Shown piece by piece: positions 6,795-14,965 of a stretch of 64,000 nucleotides of DNA; the stretch's first letter is position 1, and every line of letters begins with the position of its first letter. The stretch comes from CF-46 sp963760735 (lineage in GTDB: Bacteria; Chloroflexota; Limnocylindria; Limnocylindrales; CSP1-4). The translations under genes were made by a program, and so were the position numbers. The notes beneath the pieces were generated by a model, which was not told the DNA's origin, ran no database searches, and saw nothing but the letters and a program-made list of their open reading frames with translations. The stretch covers positions 1,612,001-1,676,000 of the forward strand of contig CAVXEB010000004.1 of NCBI GenBank assembly GCA_963760735.1. Reading direction: 5' to 3'.

Positions 6795-8142
6795 TCAACG
6801 GGTTCCGCGAACGGCAAATCGGACGTTCAACGGGTTGATTCCGTAGGGGAGCGGCCGGTCCGAGGCCAGCTTCGGCCGAAGCAGCTCGAACTGCCGCTGT
6901 CGGAGCAGCTCCGCGAGGCTGGCAGTGCCGAGCAGGAGGGCGAGATTTCGGCCGGCACACTGCGCGCCGCCGCGCGAGAACACGTTCATCTGCCAGTCGG
7001 CGTCTGCCGAGCCGTCGAGCCAGAGGCCCGGTGCGAACCGGTTCGCATGCGGCAGGCCGACGCGCGCGATGGTGGGCGGCGACCGGGATGAGGACACTCG
7101 TGCCGATCGGCAGCGTCTCGCCGTACCACTCCGTCTCGGCCGCCGTGACTCGCACGAGCATCGCTGCCGCGGGATACAGCCGGACGCTGTCGAGCAGGCA
7201 GGCGCGCACGAAGGGAAGGTCGGCGAGGCCGGCGACCGTGCCCGGCCCATGGGCCTTGTCCGCCTGGCGGACCTCGGCGAGGGCGCGCTCGTGCGCGACG
7301 GGATCGGTCGCGAGCAGCGCCAGCGCGTTGAAGACCGCGATGCGAACCGCGTCGAGCGCCATCAGCCAGAACGGAGCCTGGCCGTTCGGCCGAGTGTCCG
7401 CCTCCGTGGGCGCGGACGCGAAGAGACTGACGAGCGTTCCGGGCTCGGCGGCGGCTGCGTACCGCTGGATCCGTGCGTCCATGGACGCACGGAGCCGTGC
7501 GTTCCTGCGTCGATTCCAGAACTTGAGCCCCAGCCAGTCGGCGTCCGCGCGCAATCGGCTGTGCTCCTCGCTGAACTCCGTGTCATCCGCGGCGGCATCC
7601 CCGAAGGCGCAGCGCCGCGAGATCCTCCGAAAGGCCGCGAGCGACCGCTCGTAATCGAGGACCGCGGCGTCCGCCAGCATCGCCGCAATTTCCTCGTGGA
7701 CGACCCGCAGGAATCGCTCCGCGAGGCGATGGGGCTCGTGTCCGTAGTCAAGCACGGCCTCGTTGAACGGCCGGCGCTCGGCATGGAGATCCGGGGGCGA
7801 GCCGTTGAGCACGTCTGGTGCGAACTGAGCGAACAGCCGCCTCTTTTCGGGCGCGTTCATTGCGTAGACGAAGACAGGTGACTCCAGGACCCGGCGGACA
7901 TCGCTCGCCGCCAGGACGAGGAGCGTCTGCCCGCCGACGCTTCGAAGCATCACGGGCCGGTCGGAGTAGCGCTCGGTCAGACGCTCCACCGTCGCCACGC
8001 CGCGCCCGTGGTCAAAGCGGATCGCCAGCTCGGTCCAGAACGGCAACGGGATCAGGGCCCCCCGGAGCGCGGTCGGCAGCTGGTACGTCAGCGTGAACCG
8101 GACGCTCTCGAGGAGCGACGCCCGCGGGAGCCCTGAGGTCAT
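6795..8142 (-). pseudogene. Divergent cytochrome P450 with one +1 frameshift
   Basis: The frame from ATG 8142 (TSGLPRASLLESVRFTLTYQ) gives the N-terminal three quarters of a P450, ending with ETLPIGTSVLIPVAAHH. Near 7070 the homology moves one base on and continues as RVGLPHANRFAPGLWLDG, then the heme-binding loop FSRGGAQCAGRNLA, to a stop at 6795. The full span fits a 448-residue P450. The nearly invariant K-helix ExxR appears as DSVR, and the I-helix AGxDT motif is not evident, so this is an unusual member. It is divergent from the zf-UBP gene. No redox partner is nearby. Confidence 0.75.
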
Positions 8143-8291
8143 CCTTACCCCCCCTGTGGAGCGGCCTCGCATCATCGTAGGACGCTGACGACTCGCTGGC
8201 GTTTCGGCGAGCGCGATACGGGTCAACCGTGCGGCCGGGGACAAGGCGGCCCACACTTGAAGGGTTCTGCCCGTTGCTGTGAGGCGACCGC

Positions 8292-8651
8292 ATGACCATG
8301 GCTGATCCGCCCATTGATCCGACCGTTCCTCCGAGCGGTCCGGGCTGCGTCGAGTGCCTCGCCACGCCGGACGGATGGTGGTTCCACCTCCGGCGGTGCG
8401 CGGCCTGCGGTCACGTCGGGTGCTGCGACTCGTCACCGTCGCAGCATGCCCATCATCACGCCGACGATGCCGGCCACCCGATCGCGCAGAGCTACGAGCC
8501 CGGCGAGGACTGGTTCTGGGACTACGTCCGCGACGGCCAGGTGGAGGGGGTCCCGCCTCTTGCGCCGCCCCGCCATCATCCGCGCGATCAACCCGTGCCG
8601 GCGCCAGCCGATCGGGTCCCCGAAGACTGGGTGAGGCAGCTGCACAACTGA
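8292..8651 (+). CDS. UBP-type zinc-finger domain protein
   Basis: A 119-residue bacterial zf-UBP protein. The finger spans about residues 18-65 and shows the Cys/His spacing GCVECLATPDGWWFHLRRC, CAACGHVGCCDSS and QHAHHHADDAGHPI, then the family's GEDWFWDY motif. In eukaryotes this fold binds ubiquitin C-termini; in bacteria the function is unknown. ATG 8292 is used. It precedes the AraC and VOC genes on the same strand, with a 28-bp gap to the AraC start. Confidence 0.88.
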   Translation: MTMADPPIDPTVPPSGPGCVECLATPDGWWFHLRRCAACGHVGCCDSSPSQHAHHHADDAGHPIAQSYEPGEDWFWDYVRDGQVEGVPPLAPPRHHPRDQPVPAPADRVPEDWVRQLHN

Positions 8652-8679
8652 GCTCGGGGCGGCCACACTCGAGACGTTG

Positions 8680-9165
8680 ATGACCGACAAGGCGCTGTTC
8701 CTCCTGCCCGCGCTCCGGCGAGCCCGCGACCTCATCGATCGCGAGTACGCGGAGCCGCTCGACCTCGACGCGATGGCTCGCGAAGCCGGCTACTCGCGCT
8801 TCCACTTCGCCCGGGGGTTTGCCGCGGCGTACGGGGAGACACCACGGGCGTACCTCACTCGCCGGCGGATCGAGCGCGCGAAGACCCTGCTGCGAACCGC
8901 GAATCTCTCCGTGACCGAGATCTGCTTCCTCGTCGGCTTCTCGAGCCTCGGCTCGTTCAGCGCCCGCTTCCGGGAGCTCGTCGGACGGTCGCCGAGTGAA
9001 TACCGCGACGACGCGGTGGCACGGACCGGCGTCCCGCCGATCCCCGGGTGCGTGGTGATGATGTGGACGCGGCCGCACCCCGACGGTCAGCAATCCGGGA
9101 GAAGCGCAGCGGCCCCCGGCGCGGCTACGGTGGCCCGGGAACCACAGCCGAAGGAGCACCGATGA
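8680..9165 (+). CDS. AraC-family transcriptional regulator (short, HTH only)
   Basis: A 161-residue protein consisting mainly of the double helix-turn-helix AraC domain at about residues 8-108. The signature includes LDLDAMAREAGYSRFHFARG and LSVTEICFLVGFSSLGSFSA. There is no N-terminal sugar-binding cupin, so ligand sensing is not obvious; the C-terminal 50 residues are low complexity. ATG 8680 follows a TTG at 8677. Its TGA overlaps the ATG of the VOC gene (9162), so the two are coupled and this regulator probably controls that pair. Confidence 0.9.
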   Translation: MTDKALFLLPALRRARDLIDREYAEPLDLDAMAREAGYSRFHFARGFAAAYGETPRAYLTRRRIERAKTLLRTANLSVTEICFLVGFSSLGSFSARFRELVGRSPSEYRDDAVARTGVPPIPGCVVMMWTRPHPDGQQSGRSAAAPGAATVAREPQPKEHR

Positions 9166-9575
9166 TCAGCCGCCTCAATCACGTGAACGTGTTCGTGCTC
9201 GATCAGGACCGGGCCAAGACGTTCTACACCGAGACCCTCGGGTTCGAGCTTCGGAACGACGCCGTCCTCGACGGCTTCCGCTGGCTCACGGTCGGGCCGA
9301 AGGACCAGAAGGATCTCAACATCCTCCTCGCCTATCCCGCCCCGCCGATGTTCAGCCCCGAGGACGCGGAGGCGGTCCGAGCGCTCGTCGCGAAGGGCTC
9401 GCTCGGCGGCGGCGTGTTCGAGACGGCCGACTGCCAGAAGGCATTCGAGGAGCTGTCGGCGAAAGGCGTCACCTTTCTTCAGGAGCCCGCCGAGCGGCCG
9501 TACGGGATCGAAGCGCTGTTCCGGGACGACTCCGGCAACTGGTTCAGCCTCACCCAGCCGAAGTGGCTCGGCTAG
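9162..9575 (+). CDS. VOC-family (glyoxalase/dioxygenase superfamily) protein
   Basis: A 137-residue vicinal-oxygen-chelate protein with two beta-alpha-beta-beta-beta modules: RLNHVNVFVLDQDRAKTFYT at the start and GGGVFETADCQKAFEELSAK to the C-terminal strand DDSGNWFSLTQP. His 7 and Glu near residue 125 sit where VOC metal ligands usually lie. This fold covers lyases, dioxygenases and resistance proteins, and nothing here picks one. Start ATG 9162 overlaps the AraC stop, and GAAGGAG lies 8 bases upstream. Confidence 0.88.
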   Translation: MISRLNHVNVFVLDQDRAKTFYTETLGFELRNDAVLDGFRWLTVGPKDQKDLNILLAYPAPPMFSPEDAEAVRALVAKGSLGGGVFETADCQKAFEELSAKGVTFLQEPAERPYGIEALFRDDSGNWFSLTQPKWLG

Positions 9576-9618
9576 CGGGCGTTCCGGCTGAGGGCGGCGC
9601 GAATACAGCCGATCGATC

Positions 9619-9888
9619 TCAGGCGCTCGCCGGATAACCCCGGAGCGTGGGGAGGAAGTCGAACCATGGGGCCGCGACAGGTTCGAGGGTCGGGCCGGGT
9701 GTGAGCACCAGTGGACGGCTTGGTGTCCGGCGTGCGACGACCGTCACGCTGTCCGCGACGGGCGCGTCCGCGTCAGCGACGTCGGATGCGCCCCACATCG
9801 GACAGTCGAGATCGTGGCCTGGCGCCGTTGGCTTCCAGCAGCGACATCGGAGCGGCTGGCTGGGCGGAACGAACTTCAAGAGCGTCAT
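9619..9888 (-). CDS. Possible small Cys-containing protein
   Basis: An open frame of 89 codons from ATG 9888 with LRCRCWKPTAPGHDLDCPMW near residue 12, a Cys-rich patch that could bind metal, then a low-complexity Pro/Ala/Val tail. There is no strong ribosome site and no family that I recognise. It is included because the 530-bp gap 9576-10106 otherwise holds only the control region of the next operon. It may be a chance frame. Confidence 0.25.
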   Translation of the reverse strand: MTLLKFVPPSQPLRCRCWKPTAPGHDLDCPMWGASDVADADAPVADSVTVVARRTPSRPLVLTPGPTLEPVAAPWFDFLPTLRGYPASA

Positions 9889-10052
9889 GACCGCAAGGAT
9901 GCGAAGCAGCCGTCCCGCACGCCATCGACCGACGGCGATCCTGCGTACCGTCATCTGACCATGACGTCCGGCGAGGAGGGCGGACGTCGGCCGCAACGGC
10001 ACCGCCGCGCCACGATGTCCCGGCCAGGCCGTTCGGCCCCAGTCGTTGCGTC

Positions 10053-10075
10053 TTTGGTTCGGTTTTGGTTCAATC
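10053..10075 (+). promoter_or_regulatory. GGTTCA 11-bp direct repeat, site A
   Basis: TTTGGTTCGGT and TTTGGTTCAAT follow each other with an 11-bp period, ending 32 bases before the ATG at 10107. The same arrangement and orientation occur before four other operons in this window and a P450 gene. It is probably a binding site for an unidentified regulator of the sugar genes. Confidence 0.65.
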
Positions 10076-10106
10076 TGATCGCAGGGGATCGCGACGGGAA
10101 GGGGCG

Positions 10107-11237
10107 ATGGAGCATTCAGATGGCGGCCGCGTGCCGCTCCGGGTCGGCGTCATCGGCTGTGGCCTGGTCGCCCAGGTCATGCACCTGCCCTACCTGCGCG
10201 AGCTGTCCGATCGGTTCTCGCTCGAGGCGATCTGCGACCTCTCGCCGGCCGTCCTGTCGGCCGTCGGGGAGCGGTTCGCCGTTCCGACCCGGGTCGTCCA
10301 CTGGCAGGACCTGCTCGAGACGCCGCTCGACGCCGTGGTGATCGCCACCCCGGGATCGCACGCCCAGCAGGCGGTCGCGGCCGCCCGGGCCGGGCTCCAC
10401 ATCTTCGTCGAGAAGCCGATGTGCTTCTCGCCCGTCGAGGGGCGGGCGATGATCGAGGCGGCGCGAACTGCCGGCGTCACGTTGATGGTCGGCAACATGA
10501 AGCGCTTCGATCCGGCCGTCGGCCGCCTCGCGGAGGAGCTCGCGACGACCGGCGCCCTGCGCCTCGTCCAGGTCACCACCCTCGAGGCGCCGTTCCGGCC
10601 CTACGTCCAGCAGTATCCGCTCGCCCTCCCGGCAGATGACGTCGACGCCGACGGGCTCGCGGCCGCCGTGAGCGCGTCGGACACGGCGCTCGCCGAGGCG
10701 CTCCCGGACAGCGACACCGCGACGAGAGCGGTCTACCAGGCGGTGTTGCTCGACACGCTCATCCACGAGCTGAACCTGCTCCGACTGTTCCTCGGGACGC
10801 CGACCGGGGTTCGGCACGCGCGGGTGACGAGGGAAGCCGCGACGATCGAGCTCGAGTTCGGCAACGTCACGGCCGTCCTCACCTGGGTCGACCTGCCGGG
10901 GATCGCCCGCTATCAGCAGGAGCTCGTCTTCTACGCGCCGGATCGCCGGCTCCGGCTGAGCTTCCCCTCGCCGTTCCTGCGGAACGCCCCGACCGAGCTG
11001 GTCGTCGAGGGCGGCGTTGTCGGCGGCCCGCGCTCCTGGGCAACCCACGAGGTGGTCGCGTACGAGGAGGCGTTCAAGCTGGAGCTGATCGAGTTCGCCG
11101 CCGCGATCTCCGACCGGCGCGAGCCGCGGACGACCAGCGAGGACGGTCTTGCCGACGTCGAGCTGTGCGTCGCGATCATGGAGTCGATGCGAACGGGCAG
11201 TCCGGTGCGTGGCCTCGCGTCGGCGGCTGCGCGATGA
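10107..11237 (+). CDS. Gfo/Idh/MocA-family sugar oxidoreductase
   Basis: A 376-residue NAD(P)-dependent dehydrogenase. The Rossmann fold starts at residue 11 with RVGVIGCGLVAQVMHLP. The catalytic EKP motif is at about residue 110 (IFVEKPMCF), and the C-terminal Gfo/Idh domain follows. ATG 10107 has GGGAAGGGG just upstream; earlier in-frame codons lie inside the regulatory repeat. The stop overlaps the start of the IolE-like gene (ATGA), giving a two-gene operon under site A. Such pairs oxidise the sugar ring (often at C3) of glycosides or inositols. The substrate is unknown. Confidence 0.9.
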   Translation: MEHSDGGRVPLRVGVIGCGLVAQVMHLPYLRELSDRFSLEAICDLSPAVLSAVGERFAVPTRVVHWQDLLETPLDAVVIATPGSHAQQAVAAARAGLHIFVEKPMCFSPVEGRAMIEAARTAGVTLMVGNMKRFDPAVGRLAEELATTGALRLVQVTTLEAPFRPYVQQYPLALPADDVDADGLAAAVSASDTALAEALPDSDTATRAVYQAVLLDTLIHELNLLRLFLGTPTGVRHARVTREAATIELEFGNVTAVLTWVDLPGIARYQQELVFYAPDRRLRLSFPSPFLRNAPTELVVEGGVVGGPRSWATHEVVAYEEAFKLELIEFAAAISDRREPRTTSEDGLADVELCVAIMESMRTGSPVRGLASAAAR

Positions 11238-12148
11238 CCGTCCGGATCGCCAACGCTCCGGTGACCTACGGCGCCTTCGAGCGCACCGTGGGCCAGCCGG
11301 GCGTGCCGACCGCCGACGCCGTCCTCGACGCGGTCGCCGACGCCGGCTACGAGGGCATCGACCTCGGTCCGGTCGGCTTCCTCGGCCTCGGCGACGGGCT
11401 CCGGGATGCGCTCGCCGACCGTGGCCTGGCGCTCGCCGGCGGCTACGTCGAGCTGCCGTTCAGCGACCCTGCCCGCCTTCCGGAGGCATGGCGCGAGCTC
11501 GACGCGGTGCTCGACGCGTTCGATGCCGCCGCGTCCATCCAGGGGCCACATCCGCCTCGGCCGACGCTCGCCCACGCGCCGACCCCGGAACGCGCGGCGC
11601 ATCCCGGCCAGGCAGGCAGCAATCCGTCGCTGGCAATGAAGCCGGCCGCCTGGTCCGCGTTCGTCGACGGCATCGGCGAGGCGATGGATCGGTGCCGTGC
11701 GCGGGGCTACGAGCCGACGTTCCACCCGGAGCTCGGCACGGATGTCGAGGCCCCGGCCGAGATCGAGGCGCTGCTCGCAGCGACCGAGATCGGGCTCTGC
11801 CTCGACACCGGCCACTTCCTCGCCGCCGGCGGCGACCCGGTCGCCGCCATCGCCGGCTGGGCCCCTCGGATCAAGCAGGTCCATGTCAAGGACGCCCGTC
11901 TGGATCGCATCGCCGAGGTCGTCCGGCTCGACGAGGACGCGGACGCCATCTGGGGTCGAGGCGTGTTCTGCGCGCTGGGCGAGGGAGACCTCGACGTCCC
12001 GGGCGTGCTCGAGGCGCTCAAACGTGCCGGGTACGAGGGCTGGATCGTCGTCGAGCAGGACTCCCTGCCCGGTGATGCGGCCACGTTCGCTGCCGCGGCG
12101 CGGGCGCAGCAGGAGAACCGGCGGATCCTGGCGCGAAGCGGCTACTGA
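11234..12148 (+). CDS. Sugar phosphate isomerase/epimerase-like TIM barrel (IolE/AP endonuclease 2 superfamily)
   Basis: A 304-residue TIM-barrel protein of the xylose-isomerase-like superfamily. Barrel strands include DAGYEGIDLGPVGF, PTFHPELGTDVEAP, IGLCLDTGHFLAAG, IKQVHVKDA and GWIVVEQDS. The residues E (HPELG), D/H (LDTGHF), H (VHVKD) and E (VVEQD) form the expected metal site. Known relatives include inosose dehydratase and 3-keto-glycoside lyases. It overlaps the upstream oxidoreductase stop by 4 bases, so it probably acts on that enzyme's keto product. Its end overlaps the opposing PHP gene by 7 bases. Confidence 0.88.
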   Translation: MTVRIANAPVTYGAFERTVGQPGVPTADAVLDAVADAGYEGIDLGPVGFLGLGDGLRDALADRGLALAGGYVELPFSDPARLPEAWRELDAVLDAFDAAASIQGPHPPRPTLAHAPTPERAAHPGQAGSNPSLAMKPAAWSAFVDGIGEAMDRCRARGYEPTFHPELGTDVEAPAEIEALLAATEIGLCLDTGHFLAAGGDPVAAIAGWAPRIKQVHVKDARLDRIAEVVRLDEDADAIWGRGVFCALGEGDLDVPGVLEALKRAGYEGWIVVEQDSLPGDAATFAAAARAQQENRRILARSGY

Positions 12149-13563
12149 GCCGGCCGGCCTCCGACCCAGACGGGGTTCGTGAGCGTGAGCAGGTCGCCGT
12201 TCGACGCCGTTCCCGTTCGCAGCTCGAGCCGCCACCACGTCGACGCAACGAGTCCGGGCCGGACGAGACGGGTGGTCCCGGGCTGGCAGGCCTCGAGGGC
12301 GATCCTCGAACCGGACGTGACGAACCAGAGCGTCGCCGGTGCCTCCAGCCCGTCGACGGTTGCCTCCAGATCCACGGGGCCGTCGCCGGGGAGCTCCGAG
12401 CCCGGCAGCCCGACCTCGGCTCCATCGGGGCCACTGGCGCGGAACGACACGATCGGTCCGGACGACAGGAACACGTGCCCGCGCCGGATCCCGTCGAGGA
12501 TCGCGGCCTCGCTGCGGTCGTCGGCGTGGACGTGGTTCATCGGCAGGGCCACGTACTCGTCCTCCTCCGCCGAGTGACTGTCCGTCCCCGAGACGGCAGT
12601 CGGCCGGAAGCCCGCGTCGAGCAGGTCGGTCCAGAGGGCGAGCGCGCTGTCGTTGGCGGTTTCGGGGATCGCCCAGCGGCCGTTCCAGACCTCGATCGCA
12701 TCGATCGTCGAGTAGTCCACGAGCGCGAAGTCCCAGTGGCAGCCGACGCACCACGGGTCGCCGAATGCGCTCGGGTGATTGATCGAGATCAGGGCGTCCT
12801 GACGGTGGGCCTGCTCCGCGATCGTGGCCGCGCCGCTGCCGCGACCTGCGTTCCGCCAGTCGATCGCCTGGTGGAGCCCGAAGCAGTTCATGTGGCCGTG
12901 GAAGGTCGTGACCTCGCTTGCCCGGATCGGGGTGATCACGTCCGGCCAGCGATCGACCTCGCGATGGTGGCTGATCGTGTTGTGGTCGGTGATCGCCAGG
13001 AAGTCGAGGCCGCGCTCGACGGCGCCACGGACCCGGTCCTCGACCGTGATCTCGCCGTCGCTGTGCACGGTGTGCGAGTGGAGATCGCCGCGGTACCAGC
13101 GAGGACCATCGGCCTCGGACGGACGGCGGGCCGTGGCTGCCGGAACGACCTCCGCCGGCCGTGGCTCCGTCGTTGCATCGGCGACCGTGGCGGATGCCGC
13201 GAGGTGGTACTCGAGATAGCCGGTCTCGCCGCCATCGTTGAGGATGGACGCGGTCGAGACCACGAGGGCCCAGGTCCCGGGCGGCAGCGGCCCGGCGAGG
13301 AGTCCGAGCGTGGCGGCCGATTCCCCGACGACGTTCTCGCGGTCCCGCGATGCGACGCCGCGAAATCCGGCGGGATCGAAGAGCGTCACCGACAGCCCGT
13401 TCGCCTCGTGCTCGGACCCCATGTCGGCGGGCTCCCAGCTGAACCGGATGCGAAGCTCGGACGTGCGCTCCGGGACCTCGATCTCGAAGCGAATGTGCTG
13501 GTGACGGTCCCGATGGGTCCACCGACCGCTCGTGTCGAGCAGCGGCAGGACCGCCTGGTCCAT
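12142..13563 (-). CDS. PHP-domain metallohydrolase (CehA/McbA-like)
   Basis: A 473-residue protein. Residues 1-150 form an N-terminal beta-rich domain. The PHP phosphoesterase/hydrolase domain follows from about residue 155, with metal motifs GDLHSHTVHSDG, AITDHNTISHH, ISINHPSAFG and SGTDSHSAEE. A C-terminal beta domain starts at about residue 390. CehA-type relatives hydrolyse esters such as carbaryl, and others are phosphatases; the substrate here is unknown. ATG 13563 shares its G-A junction with the stop of the GH4 gene (TGATG), so the two are translationally coupled. It would act on products of GH4 or on a substituted sugar. Confidence 0.85.
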   Translation of the reverse strand: MDQAVLPLLDTSGRWTHRDRHQHIRFEIEVPERTSELRIRFSWEPADMGSEHEANGLSVTLFDPAGFRGVASRDRENVVGESAATLGLLAGPLPPGTWALVVSTASILNDGGETGYLEYHLAASATVADATTEPRPAEVVPAATARRPSEADGPRWYRGDLHSHTVHSDGEITVEDRVRGAVERGLDFLAITDHNTISHHREVDRWPDVITPIRASEVTTFHGHMNCFGLHQAIDWRNAGRGSGAATIAEQAHRQDALISINHPSAFGDPWCVGCHWDFALVDYSTIDAIEVWNGRWAIPETANDSALALWTDLLDAGFRPTAVSGTDSHSAEEDEYVALPMNHVHADDRSEAAILDGIRRGHVFLSSGPIVSFRASGPDGAEVGLPGSELPGDGPVDLEATVDGLEAPATLWFVTSGSRIALEACQPGTTRLVRPGLVASTWWRLELRTGTASNGDLLTLTNPVWVGGRPAQ

Positions 13564-14909
13564 CAAGCCGCGCCGAACTGTTCCACCAGCGCCGGCTGGC
13601 CCGCGAGGTAGCCGTCGAGGATCCGCTCGGCGACGTTGACCGATGGGACCAGGGGATGGAGCGCGAGCGCCTTGATGGCCATGGCTCGTGAGCCGGAGAG
13701 TGCCGCCTCGATCGCCGCCCGCTCGGCCGCGCGAACCGAGAGGATCAGGCCCTGTGCCTGCAGGGGAACACTCCCGATCGCCGCTGGAACGACCCCGCCC
13801 GGGCCGATGATGCACGGCACCTCGACGATCGCCTCCTCGTCGAGGAACGGCAGGCTCGAGCGATTGGGAACGTCAAGGATCATGACCCGGTAGCCGTCGC
13901 CGTGGAGCCCGTCCACGAGGTTCAGGGCCAGCGTCCCGTAGTCGCCCGGTCCACGCGCCGCCACGATCCCGGCCATCTCGTCCTCCCGGCCGGTCCACGC
14001 CTCCTCCATGTAGTGCGACTCGCGCTCGGCGTGGGTGCGACGCCAGTCGCGCAGCGCCTCGGCCGGTGAGCCGTGACCCGCGTAGAAGGCGGCCTGCTGA
14101 CGTTCGAGGAAGGCGGAGCGAACCGTCCCGGCGTTCATCGCCTCGAGCGCCTCGGCGTTGAAGTCGTAGTAGTAGAGGTACTCGTTCGGGATCATCCCCA
14201 CCGAGCGGAGCCAGTCCGCACCGAACAGGCGCCCCTCTTCGAAGGTCTCGAGCCGTTCGCGGTCCGCCAACAGGCCCGGCAGGACGTCCCGCCCGCCGTC
14301 GAGGACACCACGCAGCCAGCCCAGGTGGTTGATCCCGAAATAGTCGAACCACAGCTCCTCGGGCGGCCGGTCGAGGGCACCCGCGACCCGCTTGCAGAGG
14401 TCCAGCGGGGCGTCGCAGATGCCGATCACCCGGTCGCCCAGGACCCGCCGAGCGGCTTCCGTCACCAGGCCCACCGGGTTCGTGAAGTTCACGAAGGTCG
14501 CGTTGGGCGCTCGGCGAGCCACCACCTCGGCGATCGAGGTGACGACCGGGACGGTCCGAAGGGCGAAGGTGATCCCGCCGGGTCCCGTCGTCTCCTGCCC
14601 GATCACGCCCTGGGCGATGGCTGCCGTCTCGTCGAGAATACGGCCCGCCATGCCGCCGGCCCGAACCGCGCAGTAGACGATGTCGGCACCATCCACCGCC
14701 TCGTCGAGGTTGGTCGTCATCGTCACCGGCGCGGTCGCTCCGAGCTCCTCGGAGATGCCGTCGAGGACGCAGCCGATCCGGTCCAGGCGGCCCTGGTCGA
14801 TGTCGTAGAAGGCGACCTCGTCGTAGCGGGTCGCGACCTCGCCGGCGGCGAGGGCTCGGTAGATCACCGGCGTCCGGAAGCCGCCGGCACCGATCAGCGT
14901 CAACTTCAT
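13563..14909 (-). CDS. Glycoside hydrolase family 4 (NAD-dependent)
   Basis: A 448-residue GH4 enzyme. The N-terminal Rossmann motif is KLTLIGAGGFRTPVIYRAL. The middle contains the family blocks NFTNPVGLVTEA and GICDAPLDLCKRV (metal-binding Cys), then YFGINHLGWLRGV with the conserved His. GH4 cleaves by NAD oxidation at C3 followed by elimination and needs a divalent metal. The sequence is closest to the 6-phospho-beta-glucosidase-like branch, though the alpha-galactosidase or alpha-glucuronidase alternatives cannot be excluded. ATG 14909 lies only 7 bases from repeat site B, leaving no room for a normal ribosome site. It heads the GH4-PHP operon. Confidence 0.9.
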   Translation of the reverse strand: MKLTLIGAGGFRTPVIYRALAAGEVATRYDEVAFYDIDQGRLDRIGCVLDGISEELGATAPVTMTTNLDEAVDGADIVYCAVRAGGMAGRILDETAAIAQGVIGQETTGPGGITFALRTVPVVTSIAEVVARRAPNATFVNFTNPVGLVTEAARRVLGDRVIGICDAPLDLCKRVAGALDRPPEELWFDYFGINHLGWLRGVLDGGRDVLPGLLADRERLETFEEGRLFGADWLRSVGMIPNEYLYYYDFNAEALEAMNAGTVRSAFLERQQAAFYAGHGSPAEALRDWRRTHAERESHYMEEAWTGREDEMAGIVAARGPGDYGTLALNLVDGLHGDGYRVMILDVPNRSSLPFLDEEAIVEVPCIIGPGGVVPAAIGSVPLQAQGLILSVRAAERAAIEAALSGSRAMAIKALALHPLVPSVNVAERILDGYLAGQPALVEQFGAA

Positions 14910-14916
14910 GCCGGCG

Positions 14917-14936
14917 ATTGAACCAAATTTGAACCG
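14917..14936 (-). promoter_or_regulatory. GGTTCA 11-bp direct repeat, site B
   Basis: On the minus strand it reads GGTTCAAATTTGGTTCAAT, and the gene-proximal unit is the better match. It ends 7 bases before the GH4 start codon, closer than any other site except G. Binding here could block translation initiation or a leaderless transcript start. Confidence 0.65.
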
Positions 14937-14965
14937 TAATATCAAGCCGTTCGTACCGGCTCGCG

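Noticed and set aside
6121..9159. A 1012-codon open frame on the minus strand
   Set aside because: Only its middle part (the P450) is protein-like; the rest is Arg/Pro/Ala-rich antisense of the Ala-rich, zf-UBP and AraC genes.
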